From positions 867,298 to 931,297 of the forward strand of contig NC_018385.1 in NCBI RefSeq assembly GCF_000208865.1: a DNA stretch of 64,000 nt, given 5' to 3'. Origin of the DNA: Neospora caninum Liverpool. Taxonomy: Eukaryota; Apicomplexa; Conoidasida; Eucoccidiorida; Sarcocystidae. Shown here in pieces: positions 12,501-25,100 of the stretch (its first letter is position 1; the number at the start of each line of letters is the position of its first letter). The notes beneath the pieces were generated by a model that was given only the letters and a program-made list of their open reading frames with translations, was not told where the DNA came from and made no database searches. A program made the position numbers and the translations under genes.

Positions 12501-13262
12501 CAATATCGGTCGAGATACAACAGTGCACACTTCTGTCCCTCGGCAGTGACTGTGTCTCTCATTCAAACTCTCTCCTTGCATTCTTAGGTTGTGTAGAGTT
12601 TTTTGCCTCGTTTTGCCGTGCCCGACGTGCGTAGCTTTGCCTGTGTATGTGGTACTCATGTCGATGAGCAAGCCAAAAAGTATTAATGTGTACGTATGCG
12701 CAAAAGGAAACGAGAGTTGCGCCTGATCACTTGTGGGGATCCCGAGCCGTCCACTGCAGTGAAGAGGAAGCCCCATAAAAGCAACCGAATGAGCCATTTT
12801 CCGGGCTTTTCGCCCGCCCACGCATTCTCCGGAGAGGGCAGGAAAAACCCGCTGAAAGTTTTCCCAAGGCTCAATCGCCTCGATTTTGCTCATTCCCTGC
12901 CGCTGTACAGATCTACCTCGACCAGGAAGTTCGGGAGGCTGGCAGCCGTGTCTTTTCAGTCGGGTCTGTACAGTCATTGTTGCCGTCGGATTCCAGAAAT
13001 GATTCTCTCCTGTGCCGAGTTTAACAGTGTCCGTTCTCTCTGCACCCCTTTTTATTCTTCCGGCGACTTTCTTCCGGCCTGTCCGGTCCCCTCTCTCCTC
13101 TCTCTCATTTTCAGAAGCAGCATCTGTTCTGGAATACACTCAGCTTTTGTTCATCAGAACCTGTGTCAGTTGATTTCTCGCACCTTGGTTCTTCGTCTCT
13201 GCGAGGTTGCCGTGTCTGTGTGAGTCCGGGTTTTTCCGCTGTCTCTCCTTCCGGCTGCGGAG
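9595..13262. other. Intergenic: 3' flank of the secreted-protein gene and upstream region of the symporter gene
   Basis: No exon with convincing coding character was found in these 3.7 kb. The stretch holds the 62-bp tandem repeat at 11398-11583. Its right half (about 12.1-13.26 kb) is pyrimidine-rich on the plus strand, as expected for the long 5' leader of the symporter gene. A 110-codon ORF at 11850-12182 has a hydrophobic start (MVFCLVLFSSMLPCACVHF) but nothing else in its favour. Confidence 0.5.
11398..11583. repeat. Three-copy, 62-bp tandem repeat
   Basis: The unit starts CATATACTCTAAAATACC, then has a GCGTTTTGTC-like core, a TCATGCAT-like block, and TTTTCACGTTCTTAC. TATAC of the successive copies begins at 11401, 11463 and 11525, an exact period of 62. 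Copies 2 and 3 are most alike. Copy 1 has diverged in the middle and copy 3 fades after CACGTTC. It is non-coding and about 1.7 kb upstream of the symporter ATG. Confidence 0.85.
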
Positions 13263-14915
13263 ATGGTCTACCTTGACCTTCCTGTTGCGTACAGTCTTCT
13301 GTACTCGACAGTGGCATTCTTCGCAGTGATTGTCTTTGTGTTGGAAAGTCGCCTCAAGGGGCGTTTCCTCGCAAATGTGAAGGAGAGTCTCATGCACCCG
13401 AGCGAAGACTTGCTGTCCTCGCGAGGCCAGCACGGTTGGTTCGCGCTCTCCATCTCTCTCGTCGCCTCTTTCATGGGCAACTGGGTTCTCTACCTGCCTC
13501 CAGATGTGGGCGCCCAGTACGGCTGGCCGGGTGTAACGGGGTACTCCTTCGCGTGCGGTCTCCCCTATGTGGTGGTGCTTTGGTTTGCTCCCCTCGTGAA
13601 GCGTCTGACGCTCACGGATGGTTTTTCCGGAACTGACTACCTTCTGTCGCGCTACGGCCGTGCTGTCCAGGTTGGCGCAACCGCTATCTCGCTTCTTTTC
13701 ATGTTTTTTGCGCTGTCTGGGGAGCTGACTACCGTAGGCATCACCATGAACGCAGTCACGAAAGGTGCATTCCCCGTGTTTGCTGCTGTCGTTCCGGTGG
13801 CCGTCGTGACGCTCGCGTACACCACCTACGGAGGCTTACGCGCGTCGATCTTGACCGACGTGTACCAAGGCGTGCTCGTTGTTGGACTCGTCGTGCCCTT
13901 GCTAGTCACCGTCTTTGTCACAGCTCGCGACGCGACAGGCGTGGGATTTCCGGCGCTTGCCTCTCCTGCGGCGTTCCGCGATTACATTGCAGGCGCGGTG
14001 TTCCTGTTTTCCATTTGGCCGAGTTTCCTGTTTGATCAAGGCATTTGGCAACGCGTCTGGGCGGCCAAGTCCCTCCGGGACGTTCGCATCGCCTTCGGAC
14101 TCGCCGGCGTGGTCGCCTTCGCCTGCGTGTTTTTCCTGGGGATGGTTGGAATTGCCTGTCGAGAACAGGCGCTGTCTCACGCCCAGGAGCGGAACGAAGG
14201 AAACGTGAGCGTCTTTGGGTACCTCGCGGAAACGCTCCCGGCGGGCTGGGTCGGCGTCCTGACTGTGCTGGCTGTCACGTGTGTCGCGTCCTCTGCCGAC
14301 ACGTACCAGACCGCGCTGGCGTCAGTCTTTGCGCAAGATTTGATTCGGAGCAAACGGTCGTTCAACTGGGCACGCGTTCTCATTGTATTGCTGAACATTC
14401 CCGCGATCATCGTCGCCGCGCTCCAACTCGACCTCCTGACTCTCAACATGACTGCAAATGTGCTGTGCGTCATCGCAGTGGGACCGATGCTCGCCAGTGT
14501 GCGGGAAACGACGAATTCAGTCGGGATGATCCTTGGTTTTTCCGTTTCCGTCCTGTGCTTCTTCGTATGCGGATGGATCTCAACTCGCGACTTCCTTCAA
14601 GGCATCGCGTTCATTGCGCCACTCGACTTCTCCGACACGCCGTACCTCGTGGCTTTCGTCATTGTGCCCGTCCTGGGTGCCGTCGCGACTATCGGCACCA
14701 GCTGTATGTACACCTGCGTTCACGAACACTTTTTCGGAGGCTCTCGTGGTTCCGACACTCCTTCCGGGGGTATCGAAAAGGCGGACGCGCCCACCACAGG
14801 ACAGGAAATGCCCTCCAAGTCTCTCTCGCTCACGCTACAGCGAGACGTTCAGCTGGAACACACCGACGACAAGGAATGGACGCAGATGGAAATTTCGGCA
14901 CCCGAAGGGAAGTAG
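13263..14915 (+). CDS. Sodium:solute symporter (SSS/SSF family) transporter
   Basis: This is a single uninterrupted exon of 550 residues, ATG at 13263 in context GGAGATGG, stop TAG at 14913-14915. SSS proteins couple uptake of solutes (urea, proline, pantothenate, sugars) to Na+ or H+ across membranes with a LeuT-like fold. About 12-13 hydrophobic helices alternate with short polar loops. Conserved-looking family features are the N-terminal helix followed by SLVASFMGNWVLYLPPDVGAQYGW, the DGFSGTDYLLSRYGRAVQ loop, the TTYGGLRASILTDVYQG segment typical of SSS helix 5-6, and the SSADTYQTALASVFAQDLI segment near helix 8. The substrate cannot be told; the urea/polyamine (DUR3) branch is a possibility. 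The C-terminal 60 residues are polar and cytosolic-looking. Lack of introns is unusual beside its multi-exon neighbours and could reflect retroposition or old lateral transfer. Confidence 0.85.
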   Translation: MVYLDLPVAYSLLYSTVAFFAVIVFVLESRLKGRFLANVKESLMHPSEDLLSSRGQHGWFALSISLVASFMGNWVLYLPPDVGAQYGWPGVTGYSFACGLPYVVVLWFAPLVKRLTLTDGFSGTDYLLSRYGRAVQVGATAISLLFMFFALSGELTTVGITMNAVTKGAFPVFAAVVPVAVVTLAYTTYGGLRASILTDVYQGVLVVGLVVPLLVTVFVTARDATGVGFPALASPAAFRDYIAGAVFLFSIWPSFLFDQGIWQRVWAAKSLRDVRIAFGLAGVVAFACVFFLGMVGIACREQALSHAQERNEGNVSVFGYLAETLPAGWVGVLTVLAVTCVASSADTYQTALASVFAQDLIRSKRSFNWARVLIVLLNIPAIIVAALQLDLLTLNMTANVLCVIAVGPMLASVRETTNSVGMILGFSVSVLCFFVCGWISTRDFLQGIAFIAPLDFSDTPYLVAFVIVPVLGAVATIGTSCMYTCVHEHFFGGSRGSDTPSGGIEKADAPTTGQEMPSKSLSLTLQRDVQLEHTDDKEWTQMEISAPEGK

Positions 14916-17721
14916 AACCATACTTGGGGGAAAGTGAGCGCCAGAGAAGGTGCTCATTTTGAATTGCCGCCGCCTGTTTATCGGCAAACGAGTGCGAATT
15001 CAATTATGCGTGCGTAAGAGCCTTTTGGCCTGTGCACGAGTCAATCTTACGATCCGCCCCTAAATACGCATGCGTATATAAAGTGTACGATACATGAGCA
15101 CCCATCCGCAGAGCGCCATCAAAATGTAGAGCCTGTGTGTAGGGGGCAGTTCGTGTTGAAAATCAGGTTCTTCTCCCGAGTTTCCCTCGGTTACTTCACC
15201 GTGTTTAATACAAGGCAAGTGTGCCATTGTTTTTCATGTTGCGTAGAAACGAACAAAGGGTGTGTCGTCTTATTCATTGTCGTCCTCTTTGCTCGAAGAA
15301 ACTCCTTTGCAGCCGACTCTGTGCTCCTAATTTGTTCTCTCGGGGCGACAGCGCAATATTTCGCTCTCCGATTTGTACCGGTTTTCAGCAAATGATAGAA
15401 CTACTGGAGATTCGTAGTGCTGCGGTGAAGCTGGATCAACGCGCTCTTATTTGCACTAAAAAAGCGTTCACAAAGCAAGTGCCTCCGAACTTGGCGACGG
15501 CGGTCATACACGCAGCTGCCAGTGCATGATTAGGATAAACATATTTGTGAGTTCGTTTGTAGAGGCACCAGTTTGCAAAGTTTGGCAGTTCGATCTGTCC
15601 ACATGCTGAATGGTCACATCTTTAGGGACCATGAATTTACAGGCAGTATGAACGGACGTGGTTCAAACAGCGGCCGTACCAGGGCGGCTCTCCCAGTGAA
15701 CGTAGCGTGAGCGCAGCAGTGCAGCAACTCGCTGCCGCCTCTGCTTTCTGGTTCATTGAACAGCAAGTCGTACAAATATGTCAGAAATGAATGAAACCGT
15801 ACGGTCACACGTTGGGTATGCACACGACTGAATCGGCTTCACGGTCGGCGTACCGAGTCGCCCCGTCAACTTAGCTGGCGTCTCCACGCATGGTACTTTC
15901 AGCTACCGTTCCTCACATTTCTCGCGTGTCAGTGACTGTGCCGATGGGGAAATCTGCGGGCACCGAGTAGTTCGCGCAAAACCTGCAGGTATCCACTTCA
16001 TATAATGCGGTTTCTGTATAGCCAGTCCGCGTAGCGTTTTGCCTCTGCCGACATATACACATATATGCATAGATATTCCGCGTCTACACATGCAGAGGCA
16101 CGTGTGTATGCTTTTAGTTGTGTGTTAACGTCTATTTGTATTTATATGTACATGAAATGTATATATGGTAACGGCCTATCGATCTGACAGGGGGGGGGTG
16201 TGAGCTGTAGGAAAACACCGAACTTCCCGGTCTGTGTCGGTTTCACGCGTGGAGACTGCGTACGAAAAGAGATCTACATGTACTTTTCTCGTGTCAGGTG
16301 CCTTCGTGCTGTGCCGATACGCCCATGAAGACGCAGAGCATGCACCGCATCTAGCATTTCGACTGGTAAAAGGGTAGCTTTGCGCCGAGTGTGTCTCGAG
16401 ATGTGTACCCGCGACGGCGCTTCTTCTGTACAGCTGTGCCGCTCGCTAGACGTCTCTCGTCTACTCCCGTACGAGAGGCGGGCGGGTTTTTGTTGTCTTT
16501 TTTTTTTTGCTCCACGAGAGAAGAGAGCAAAGGAACGAGGAAACCTCGAGAGACGTTTTTCTTTCGCCCACTCGCCGCTTGGTTTCCGCTTGTTTTCTCC
16601 CGTTCCGCGCCGCCAGAGCGCCTTGCGCTGCTGTTTCGGCTCGGTTTCCGGGCGGTTGTCAATCGACAGCTCCGCTGAAAGGCCCGTTTGTTGGAAAGTA
16701 CACACATGTGTGTGTCACGGGTTCTTTTTCGGTGTTTTTGCGAGATTCTTTCGCTGCAGGTGCGCGAATTTCCTCGATTTCTGCTACCGAGGCGAAGCAC
16801 GCGCCGTGTCTGCCGCTCGTGGGAGTAAAAGGTCCGCAAGGATTTTCTCCGTTTTCACGTCCTTACCTTGCCTGTACTCTTGAGAACCGTCTCTCTTTCG
16901 TTGCCTCATCGCCTCGAAACAGAAGTTTTCCGTTTCTTTCGACGGCCCGGTTCTGTCGAGGTCACACACAAACGAGCAGTCGCCGTGTACACGACACGAC
17001 ACGACACACTCTCTAGCGTGGACAATCTCGTTGCATATTCCCTTTTCTCCCACCGGTTGGTATCACATGCACCGCTGCAGAGCGACGATCTTGTGTCCGG
17101 TTTTTTACATCCTTACTCTCTCTCTTCTAGAGAAACGTTCGGGAACTTGTCCCTCGTGTGCTCCTCGACGGAAAAACGGAGGGCTCCTCGTTGTCTCTGG
17201 TCGTTATCTTTTCTGGACCGACGCAGGCACGCACAGAGAGAGTGAACATTTTTGGAACTTTTTTTATCCCGTTTCGCAAGGCATCGTCAGCGCATACCGT
17301 ATAAGGTCGAGCCTCCGCGCCCCGGTGTTTGTCTCGCGTCGGGTGAGAAAGGTTAAACGCCTCTCCCTTCTGTCTCGAGGTACGGGGCGGTTTTGCCTCT
17401 CTCTCGAGGAAAAGAAACAGGTCATTGGTTCTCACTCGAGCTCGCCTGCGAGTAGCAAGCACCGTCCAGCCGTTACGGTCGACCGTGTGGGCCCCGTCCC
17501 GGAACATTCCAACCGTGCAGATTCCACCCGATCGCAGCCCACCGGTGAACGGCTCTCGTCCTCTCTCGGTTCCTCCCACGCGTGTTCTTTCGATTCGCCT
17601 TCTTGCTCTTTTTCGTCGGTTCCTGCTGGGACCTCAGCCGCAGTTAGGAGTTCTGAGCGGCCGCTTGGACGGAGTGCCGGGGCGGTGAAGCACCTGCGTA
17701 ACCTTCCAACGCAAAAACGAG
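14916..17721. other. Intergenic and probable 5' leader of the phospholipase gene
   Basis: These 2.8 kb lie between the symporter stop and the first supported phospholipase codon. They hold a G9 run at about 16191-16199, a T run at about 16499-16508, and a short ACACG repeat at about 16989-17006. From about 16.4 kb the plus strand becomes pyrimidine-rich and open in several frames, consistent with a transcribed leader. An upstream exon with the true ATG of the next gene probably lies here. One candidate is the ATG at 17733 in a different frame, which would need an intron to join. Confidence 0.4.
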
Positions 17722-20700
17722 GTGGGAACCGCATGCAGACGAAGGCCTTCCTCCAGGAAACGCAAGTGCCGTTGCGCTGCTGCCTCCCCTCGCTCGTCGG
17801 CTGGTGCTCGAGTCGCTTTGTCTGCCGCGTCCCAGCCTGCACAGGGCGAGGATTCTCCGCCACAGAGGAGACACCTCGCGGCAGAGACAGCGAGGAGCGG
17901 CGCAGACAAGCGCGTGGCAGGCCGCGGGCGACGCGCACCCCAAACAGAACAAGAGCCTCGCGGAGGAGGCAGAGCGCTGGGAGCGGAGGCAGCTAAGAGA
18001 AAGGCAAACGTGGACTCTGAAAGCAGAGAAGAGACACCTCTTCGGCGTACTGCCCGTGACTGTCGCCTCTCTGAAGGCTCGGCCGCGGGTGTGACGGAGA
18101 GACGTGACGAGCCAGCAGATCTCGCGTCCCTGCGAAGAAGTCGCCGTTTCTCCTGGACCGTTCCGCCGTCGAGCTCGCGCGGTTCTGTCTCCTTTTCGGA
18201 AGGCGAGGAAGAAGCGAGCACCCGAGCCGAGGGCGTCAAACGGCCTCGACCCTTTCGCGGCGCGTGGGTGCCTCTTACGCCTGAATCTTCACCGCCGCCC
18301 CCGTCTTCTTCCTCGTGTGCGTCTCCTTCAGTTGCTACCCCGTCTCGGAGGCGTTTCAATGTGGCTGTGAGCTCCACGGGGAGTTTCCCAGCTCTCTGGC
18401 GAAGGGTCGGGAGAGATGTCGAAGACGGCTTCCGAGAAGTCGACGTTCACGGGCGCCCCTTGAACACGCGCACACTCTCTTCGTTCTTTCTCCCCGTCGA
18501 GTCTGCCGAGTCTCAGAGCGCCAGCGAGCGCGCATGCAGTTCCGTGTCGGCACGGAGCCTTGCTTTCCTCAGTCCAGATCGACGGCGGTCGCGCGTGCGC
18601 GACGGAGACGCAGAGAGAAGACACGGAAACGATGAACGCGAGGGCGGCGCGCCAGTCGATCTAGGCTCTGCGGGCGCCCTGGAGACGAACAGCGCAGCCC
18701 CTGCCGGGCGCTTGGGGGCTCTGGAGGCTGGGCGAACGGAACTGGAAACTGCTCGAGAGACAGAGGAGGCTGCAAACAGAGAGTCACGTGAAGAGGGTGC
18801 ATTTTCGTTTCCGCCCGGTCCAGAGAGAAAGCCCCGTCGCCTTCCTTGGCGACCACGGTCTTTCCAAGAGGCGACAGCGACGATGGAGACGCGGCTTGGA
18901 CGCCCGAGGGACGCACTGGGCGAGCGAGGAGACAAGTGCGGAGACAGCCAGGCGGTTCCGGCCAGGACGGGCGAAGCAAGGAGAGGCGGCGGACGCGGAG
19001 ACCGAAGAAGCGGAGAGTTCATTTTTTGCTCGCCTCGCGCGGGCGCAGAAACCGACAACGGGCACGCGGACGCGTCTCAAGGTGGAACGCATGCTGGTCT
19101 CTCAGAGGCGAAAGCGGCAGAAACGGAACACAAACATGACGAAACCCCCTTGCCTCCAGTCGGTCTGTCGCCGCGACACACTGAACAGGAGACAGGAAAC
19201 GCGCCAGAGACAGGAACCTCTCCTTCTTCCTCTTCTTCCTTTTCTTCCTCTTCTTCCTTTTCTTCCTCTTCTTCATCATCTTATCGGTCTTCCCTGTCTT
19301 GGGTTGATCACATTCGCAACGCGCTGCGTCAGACGAGCTTTTTGGGGCATTTTGGCGGTCACACGCCGCCTGTTGAGACCGAAGATGAAGAGGAGGAGGA
19401 AGATCTGGACGACGCAGAACTTCTTCTTCTTCAGGGTGTGCATGTCTCGCGAGTGGCCCCGCATGCTCTCGAGCAGGCGCCCCACGGCGGCGAGCCTCCG
19501 AACGTCCTCGCGGCGGTGGAGCCGAGCGGCGAAGCGGATGTCTCGCTGTCTTCCTTCTTTCTCGGCGACAGGGGGGCGGAAAAGCTCGGCCTCGAGCAGG
19601 CGTCTTCCGACTTTTTTGGATCCCGCCCAGGACGCGAGCGCGCAGCGGCAGGGACGGAAGACACCATCTTTTTTCCGCGAAATCCCCTCGCGAAACGCAA
19701 ACGCGCGCCTCGGGTGCCGGAAGCACCCGTCCACGGCCTCGTGGTTTTCGACTCGGACGAAGCGTGCAGAGCCTTCTCGCGCGTGGCGACGCAGCCGGAA
19801 AACCCTGCCGAGCCGCCGGTGTCTCTCGACGGCGCGGCCTTGGCTGCGTCGCCGGAGTCTTCTCGCCACAAGGCGACTGCTCACGGAGACTCAGAGGGGA
19901 AGGAGAGAGAGGAGAAAGAGCAGGAAGAGAGAGACAGTGAGGAGAAAGAAGAGCGAGGAGAGTCGAGTTTTTTCCGTGGCAGTCGGAACGGAGGTGTGCT
20001 CGGCACACTTCGAGAAGAAAGTGCAGAGGGGAGCCCAGCGGCGCGTTCCGCGGGTCCGGGCGCAGTCTTCTCTCCCAACGAGGGAGAGAACACTGCGGAC
20101 GGAACTCTGAGCGACGCTGCCTTCTTGGAAGGCGGACCAGAAGAACAGGGCGAAGGCAGGGAGACAGAAGGCAGGGCGAAAGACCGAAGGCGAGTCGGGT
20201 CCATCGCCGAGGTCCGGAGAGTCGGTTTGCCGCGACTGAGCAGCATCCCACTCGAGGAGTCGCTTTTCAGACACTCGACACACAGTTCCAGCGAAGAGCG
20301 AGGAGAGCGCGCGCATGCAGAGAAGGGAGATTCTCTTCCTTCGCCGCCCTGTGCGGGTTCTCCCGCAGCGTTCTCTTCTCGCTCTCGGAGTCGAGGCGAC
20401 GCTTCGCGCAGGGAGGAAGAAGAGAGGAGCGCGGAGGAGAAGGAAGAAGGAGACGCTTGGGGAGGCGAAGGAAGCAGCGACCAGACCGCAGAAGCGACGA
20501 CGCCGTCTGCGTCTCTTTCTCGCTCTCTGAACTCGTCTCCAACAAAACTCAACAGCCGATCCCAGCCCTCTCATCCCCTCTCCACTCCTCTCTCACATCT
20601 GTCTTCATCTTCTTCCGTTGCTTCTTCCTCTGCCGCATCCTCTTCTGCGCATCGAAAGAAGGGCGGGCTCTTGTCTCGAGCGCCGGGGGGCGGAGTGGCG

Positions 20701-21836
20701 AGTGTCTCTCGAAGCTGGGCGCATGCGCAGTACATGAATTTCCAAGAGAAGCTGGGAGCTTCGTCTCTCCGGCTTCTGAAGGCAAGATCGTCGCCGAAGG
20801 CAGGCGAGCAGCGCGGGGAAAGCGAGGACCCGAGCGACCGTGGCCGTGAAGACAAACGCGAACGGGGGAAAGAGGAGAAGCGAGACTTGAGTCCGAGCTC
20901 GGGAAGAGAGAAGAACAAAGAGACAGAGGAGACACCGGCGGCCACCTCTTCGTGGTGGTCCGATCTTCAGAGATCTGTAACGGACTTCTTCGGGCCCGTC
21001 GCCCTGGGCGACAAAACCAAGTCCACAGGTACGCTCGGGGGGACAGGGATGGTCATGTTGCGAAGCGCGAGACGCAAAAGTGCGCAAAAAGCGCAACAAC
21101 AAGGTGTCTTGTGTCTTTGACGCCCCGCAAAGACGTTTTGGCCCTTTTTCGGAAATGCAGGAGTTCCTATTGCGGAAACCAAGTGATGCTGATTCGCAGA
21201 GACAAAGAGACGACGTGGATGTGCGCGTATCTACGCATACGCACTTGCTGGCGCATGCATATCTGTTGTGAGCTTCCGGTGGGTGTTCTATCCAGTCTCG
21301 CTATAACAGTTTTTCTTCTCGACTTCATTCATGCATAAACTCCCTGTGTGTGGAAGTGTCTGCCTGCACACACGCACGCAGATATAATGTGGATCGTCGA
21401 AGGATTTCTGTCTTCATCTCTCGGGGCCGCCCTGTGGTGTGTATGTACAGCCGGCCCGTCGGGGTTTGCGTCATTCTTGTGCTCTCTGTCCATGTTCGGT
21501 TTCCCAGAGAAAGCTGGCGCCAGTCGTCGAGCTGAAGGCAACGAGACAAGCGAATCAAAAAGCGGAGATGTCCCAGCGGAAGTCGCAGCGGCTCCCTTCC
21601 CGCTTCTTCGTTCTCCTCTCGGTTTCTCCTTCAGCCCTGCTGGTCTTCTCGGGCCGTACCACCTGGGAGTTATGTCTCTCCTCTGCGAGGCGAATGTGAT
21701 CAACCAGTACACTCCCGTCGCGGGTGCGTCTCTTCCTTGACCAGCAAAAGTCGCTTTTTTGCGCGGGACATTCCTGCCCATAGTGCCCTGAGCTTTTCCT
21801 ACCACAAACACAACTCACGGTGTACGTAGCTGCGCA

Positions 21837-21867
<31 letters not shown>

Positions 21868-22123
21868 AAATATAGATGTGGATGTAGACTCAAAATAACG
21901 TTTATATATTTATACGTGTATTGGTTTTGTGTATGTGGGTGTGGTTGTGCGTGTGTATTCATATAAAGTGCGTGCTTCCCGCATATCCATTCCGTCCATC
22001 TCCTTCGTTTACCTGTGTCTGCGCTGCTGCTCACGTGCGTTTCCTCGTTTAGGAAGTCGAACTGTCGCCATTTTCCTCTGTCTGTCCGTATCTGTATATA
22101 CGAAACACAGCGACATACATACA

Positions 22124-22154
<31 letters not shown>

Positions 22155-25100
22155 GCATAAAAACATATATATATATATATATATATTTAAAAACATATAT
22201 ATCTGTAGATTTCGATGTGTATTTGTGTGCGCATGTGTTTCTGGTTTTGTCCTGGCGCGTTCCTCCTCTGGAGATTGACGTGGCACTGCCCCTGTGTTCT
22301 GGCCGAGTTTTGGTGTTTATTTCCGGCACTTTCTCGGTCTTTGAAGAACGCAGAGCAGCCTTGCCTTTTGCGAAGCCGGTCGGATTCTCAGCCTTTAAAC
22401 CGTTCCTGGTTTTTGCACATGTAGATCTCGGCCTTCCTTTCCAGTTTCTCCAAAGTGTCTAAACACCTGCACTGTGTGAATGTCGGCCGCAGCCCACCTC
22501 CGCCCGCCCCCCCTCCGCCCTTGCACTTTTTGGGCTCTGTCGTGCGCGAGTCTCGTGTCATTCTCCGGGCGTATTTCTGCGTTTTTTTTTTTCGTCCAGG
22601 CGCTTCGGCCGGCGCTTTAGCTGCCGCCGCCATCGGCCTGAACTTATCTGCGTCGACGGTGATGGCCAGTGTGGAGCTCGTGTGTCGCGATCTCATTGAG
22701 CGCGGCACGGCCCACCGACTCGGGAAGCGCCTGCGGAAAGAACTGCACAAATTGATTCCAGAAGACTGTGCAGATATCATCGCAAACCGACCGGGACGCG
22801 TCACCGTCACTTACACCCACGTGCGTCCAAACACAGCTGTCCCTACACAGCGCGGGGGACACAAAAACGGGACTGAGAGGAAAAAACGTCGATCTGCGGG
22901 CGTTTTTGTGAAGCTTTGCGAGGGAAACGGATGTGCGAAGGCGTCGTACACTTTTGAGAATCGATGTGTCTCTTGTATGTGGACGTTTTCTCGGGCAGGA
23001 CACTTCTGGCTACTCTTCGTGGAGACGTCTCTGTGCGTGTGCGGCTCTCGACATCGCAACGTCGGCCTTTTAAATGTGCGCAGGATTTGCGTTTGGAATA
23101 ACGGTCGAGCTCCATCGAGGAGGAGAAAAAGCTGTGCCTGCGGCCGCGCTTCTGCTTCTGTTGCGTTTCGTGCAGGTGTTTCCGTACATGCAGGGCGAAT
23201 TTGTGTCTTCGTTTCTCGGAAAAAGCGACATGATCGACTGCCTCATCGCCAGCTGCAACATTCCGTTCTACCTCACCAAGTGGCCGACGGTGACGTGCCG
23301 AGGCAGACAGTGCGTCGACGGCTTCTTCGCGACAAAGCACAAAGCCTTCGGCTGTCCCGATAGCGGAGCCCTCCGAGACATCAAGGTAGAAGAAAGGAAA
23401 ACGAACACAGAGAAAACAGAGCCAGGACACAAACTTCAGCAGAGAGGAAGACACGCAGATACAACTACATATACACAAGCGTATACATAAGCATACATCA
23501 ACATTTACGCCTATGTGTGTTTTTGTGGTGGGGTCCGTTTTTTTTTAGGTTGTTCCGTTTTATGCGTCGACGATTCGCGTATCTGCGGCGCCTCAAGATT
23601 GCATTAATCCGGATCTGCAACTGCAAGACGCCCAGATTCTCCACTATCTCCGGGCCAAAGCTCTGCTGAGAGCACGAGCGCGTCTCTTTCGGGACCAGCT
23701 GGCAAAGGGGCGAGCATGCGCGGCCTCGCAGCCTCAGAACTCGCCTCGGAGTCCCCCTGATTCGCGTGCAGTTCCGCGGTCCAGCGCGTCCGCCTGGGCG
23801 CCTCTCCCTGCCGTCTGTCCCCTTCACGGCGCCGGCCGTCCGGGCGCTCTCGGCGAGTCGAGCGAGGCGGCGGGGGAGAGTCGTCTGCAGCCTCGAGGCG
23901 AGGGAGGCCAACAGGAAACGCATACCCAAGCGCTTCGGAGTAGATCGGCGTCTCCGAAAGGCAGGTGTGTCGGAAAGCAACGCGTCTTCGAGGCCCCGAA
24001 CTCAACGCCCAGTTCGGACACGGCAGTGTCTCCTCTGACCTCTCCGGAACCGACTCCTCTCGATGTCGCCCAAACGAACCCCTCTCCCTGCGCATCCACG
24101 TCTTCTTCCTCTGCCGCTTCTTCCTCGTCTTCCTCTTCTTCGCGTGGCGGCCCCAGTGGTTCGACTCCCGGGGCTTCGGGTGTCTCGTGGTCTTTGGTGG
24201 GGCGAGCCGGTCGTTCGTCTGCTCCCTCGAGTGTCTCGGCTTTCCCCGCCGCGGCTGCACTCGCGGAGCGTCTAGGAAAGTGCGCCTTCGACGCCATCTA
24301 CGCGTGTCCGATTTGCAGTCCACTCGGGGAAGTTTGTCCCCCGAGCAGCTTCGCGTACTACTTCCACGACCCTTGTGTGCCCGGCTTCGGCTCGGGAGCC
24401 ATCACGACGAGCGCGGCGCTGGCGGACCCGGAGAACGTCGCGTCGCTCGCAGCCGGGAGTCTCCACGCCTCGGCCAGTGGGAAGAACCGCGCGCAAGCGC
24501 AGGCGAGAAAAGGCGCCAAGGGTGCGCTCAGCAGTGCAGAACCGTCTCCGAAAGTCAGCCCGGAAACCGCGAAAACGACAGGTTCCGGGGCTGTGGCGAC
24601 GGGGCATCGACCCGGCGCGACAGGGGAGAGTCCTGATCAGCTCGGCGGCAGTCTCGGAGAGGAAGCGCCGGCGAAGGGCGAGAAGAAAGTCGAGAGGGAT
24701 GGAGACGCGGGGACGGAGGAAGGGGGAAGGAGAGGAGGGAAAGCCGAGCCGAGAAGCTGTGGGGAAAACGAGGCGGGCCAGCAGTTGGGCGTCAACCCTT
24801 TGAAGGCGATGACGCAAGTCGCGACTGCGTCAGGAGCCGTGAAAGCCGCGAGCGAGGAAGCCCGCGAACACGGCCCCAGGGTGAGCGAAGACGCGCGAGA
24901 GGAAAGCAAAGAGCAGCCCGTGCCGACCGACGTCTTCTCCAGTCTGACCGGCGTTGCCATGGCCGGAGAGCGCGGAGACGACAGAGAGGACGAAAAAGTC
25001 GCGAGGGAGAAGGACGGCGACGGTCTCCCGTCGCCGTTCGCAGGCGGCGCAGCCACGAAGAACGGCGTCGACGTCCTGTCCTCAGCAGCGCTTGGTGAAC

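Noticed and set aside
12414..13139. 241-codon minus-strand ORF in front of the symporter gene
   Set aside because: It covers the purine-rich strand of the presumed symporter leader and shows no family features.
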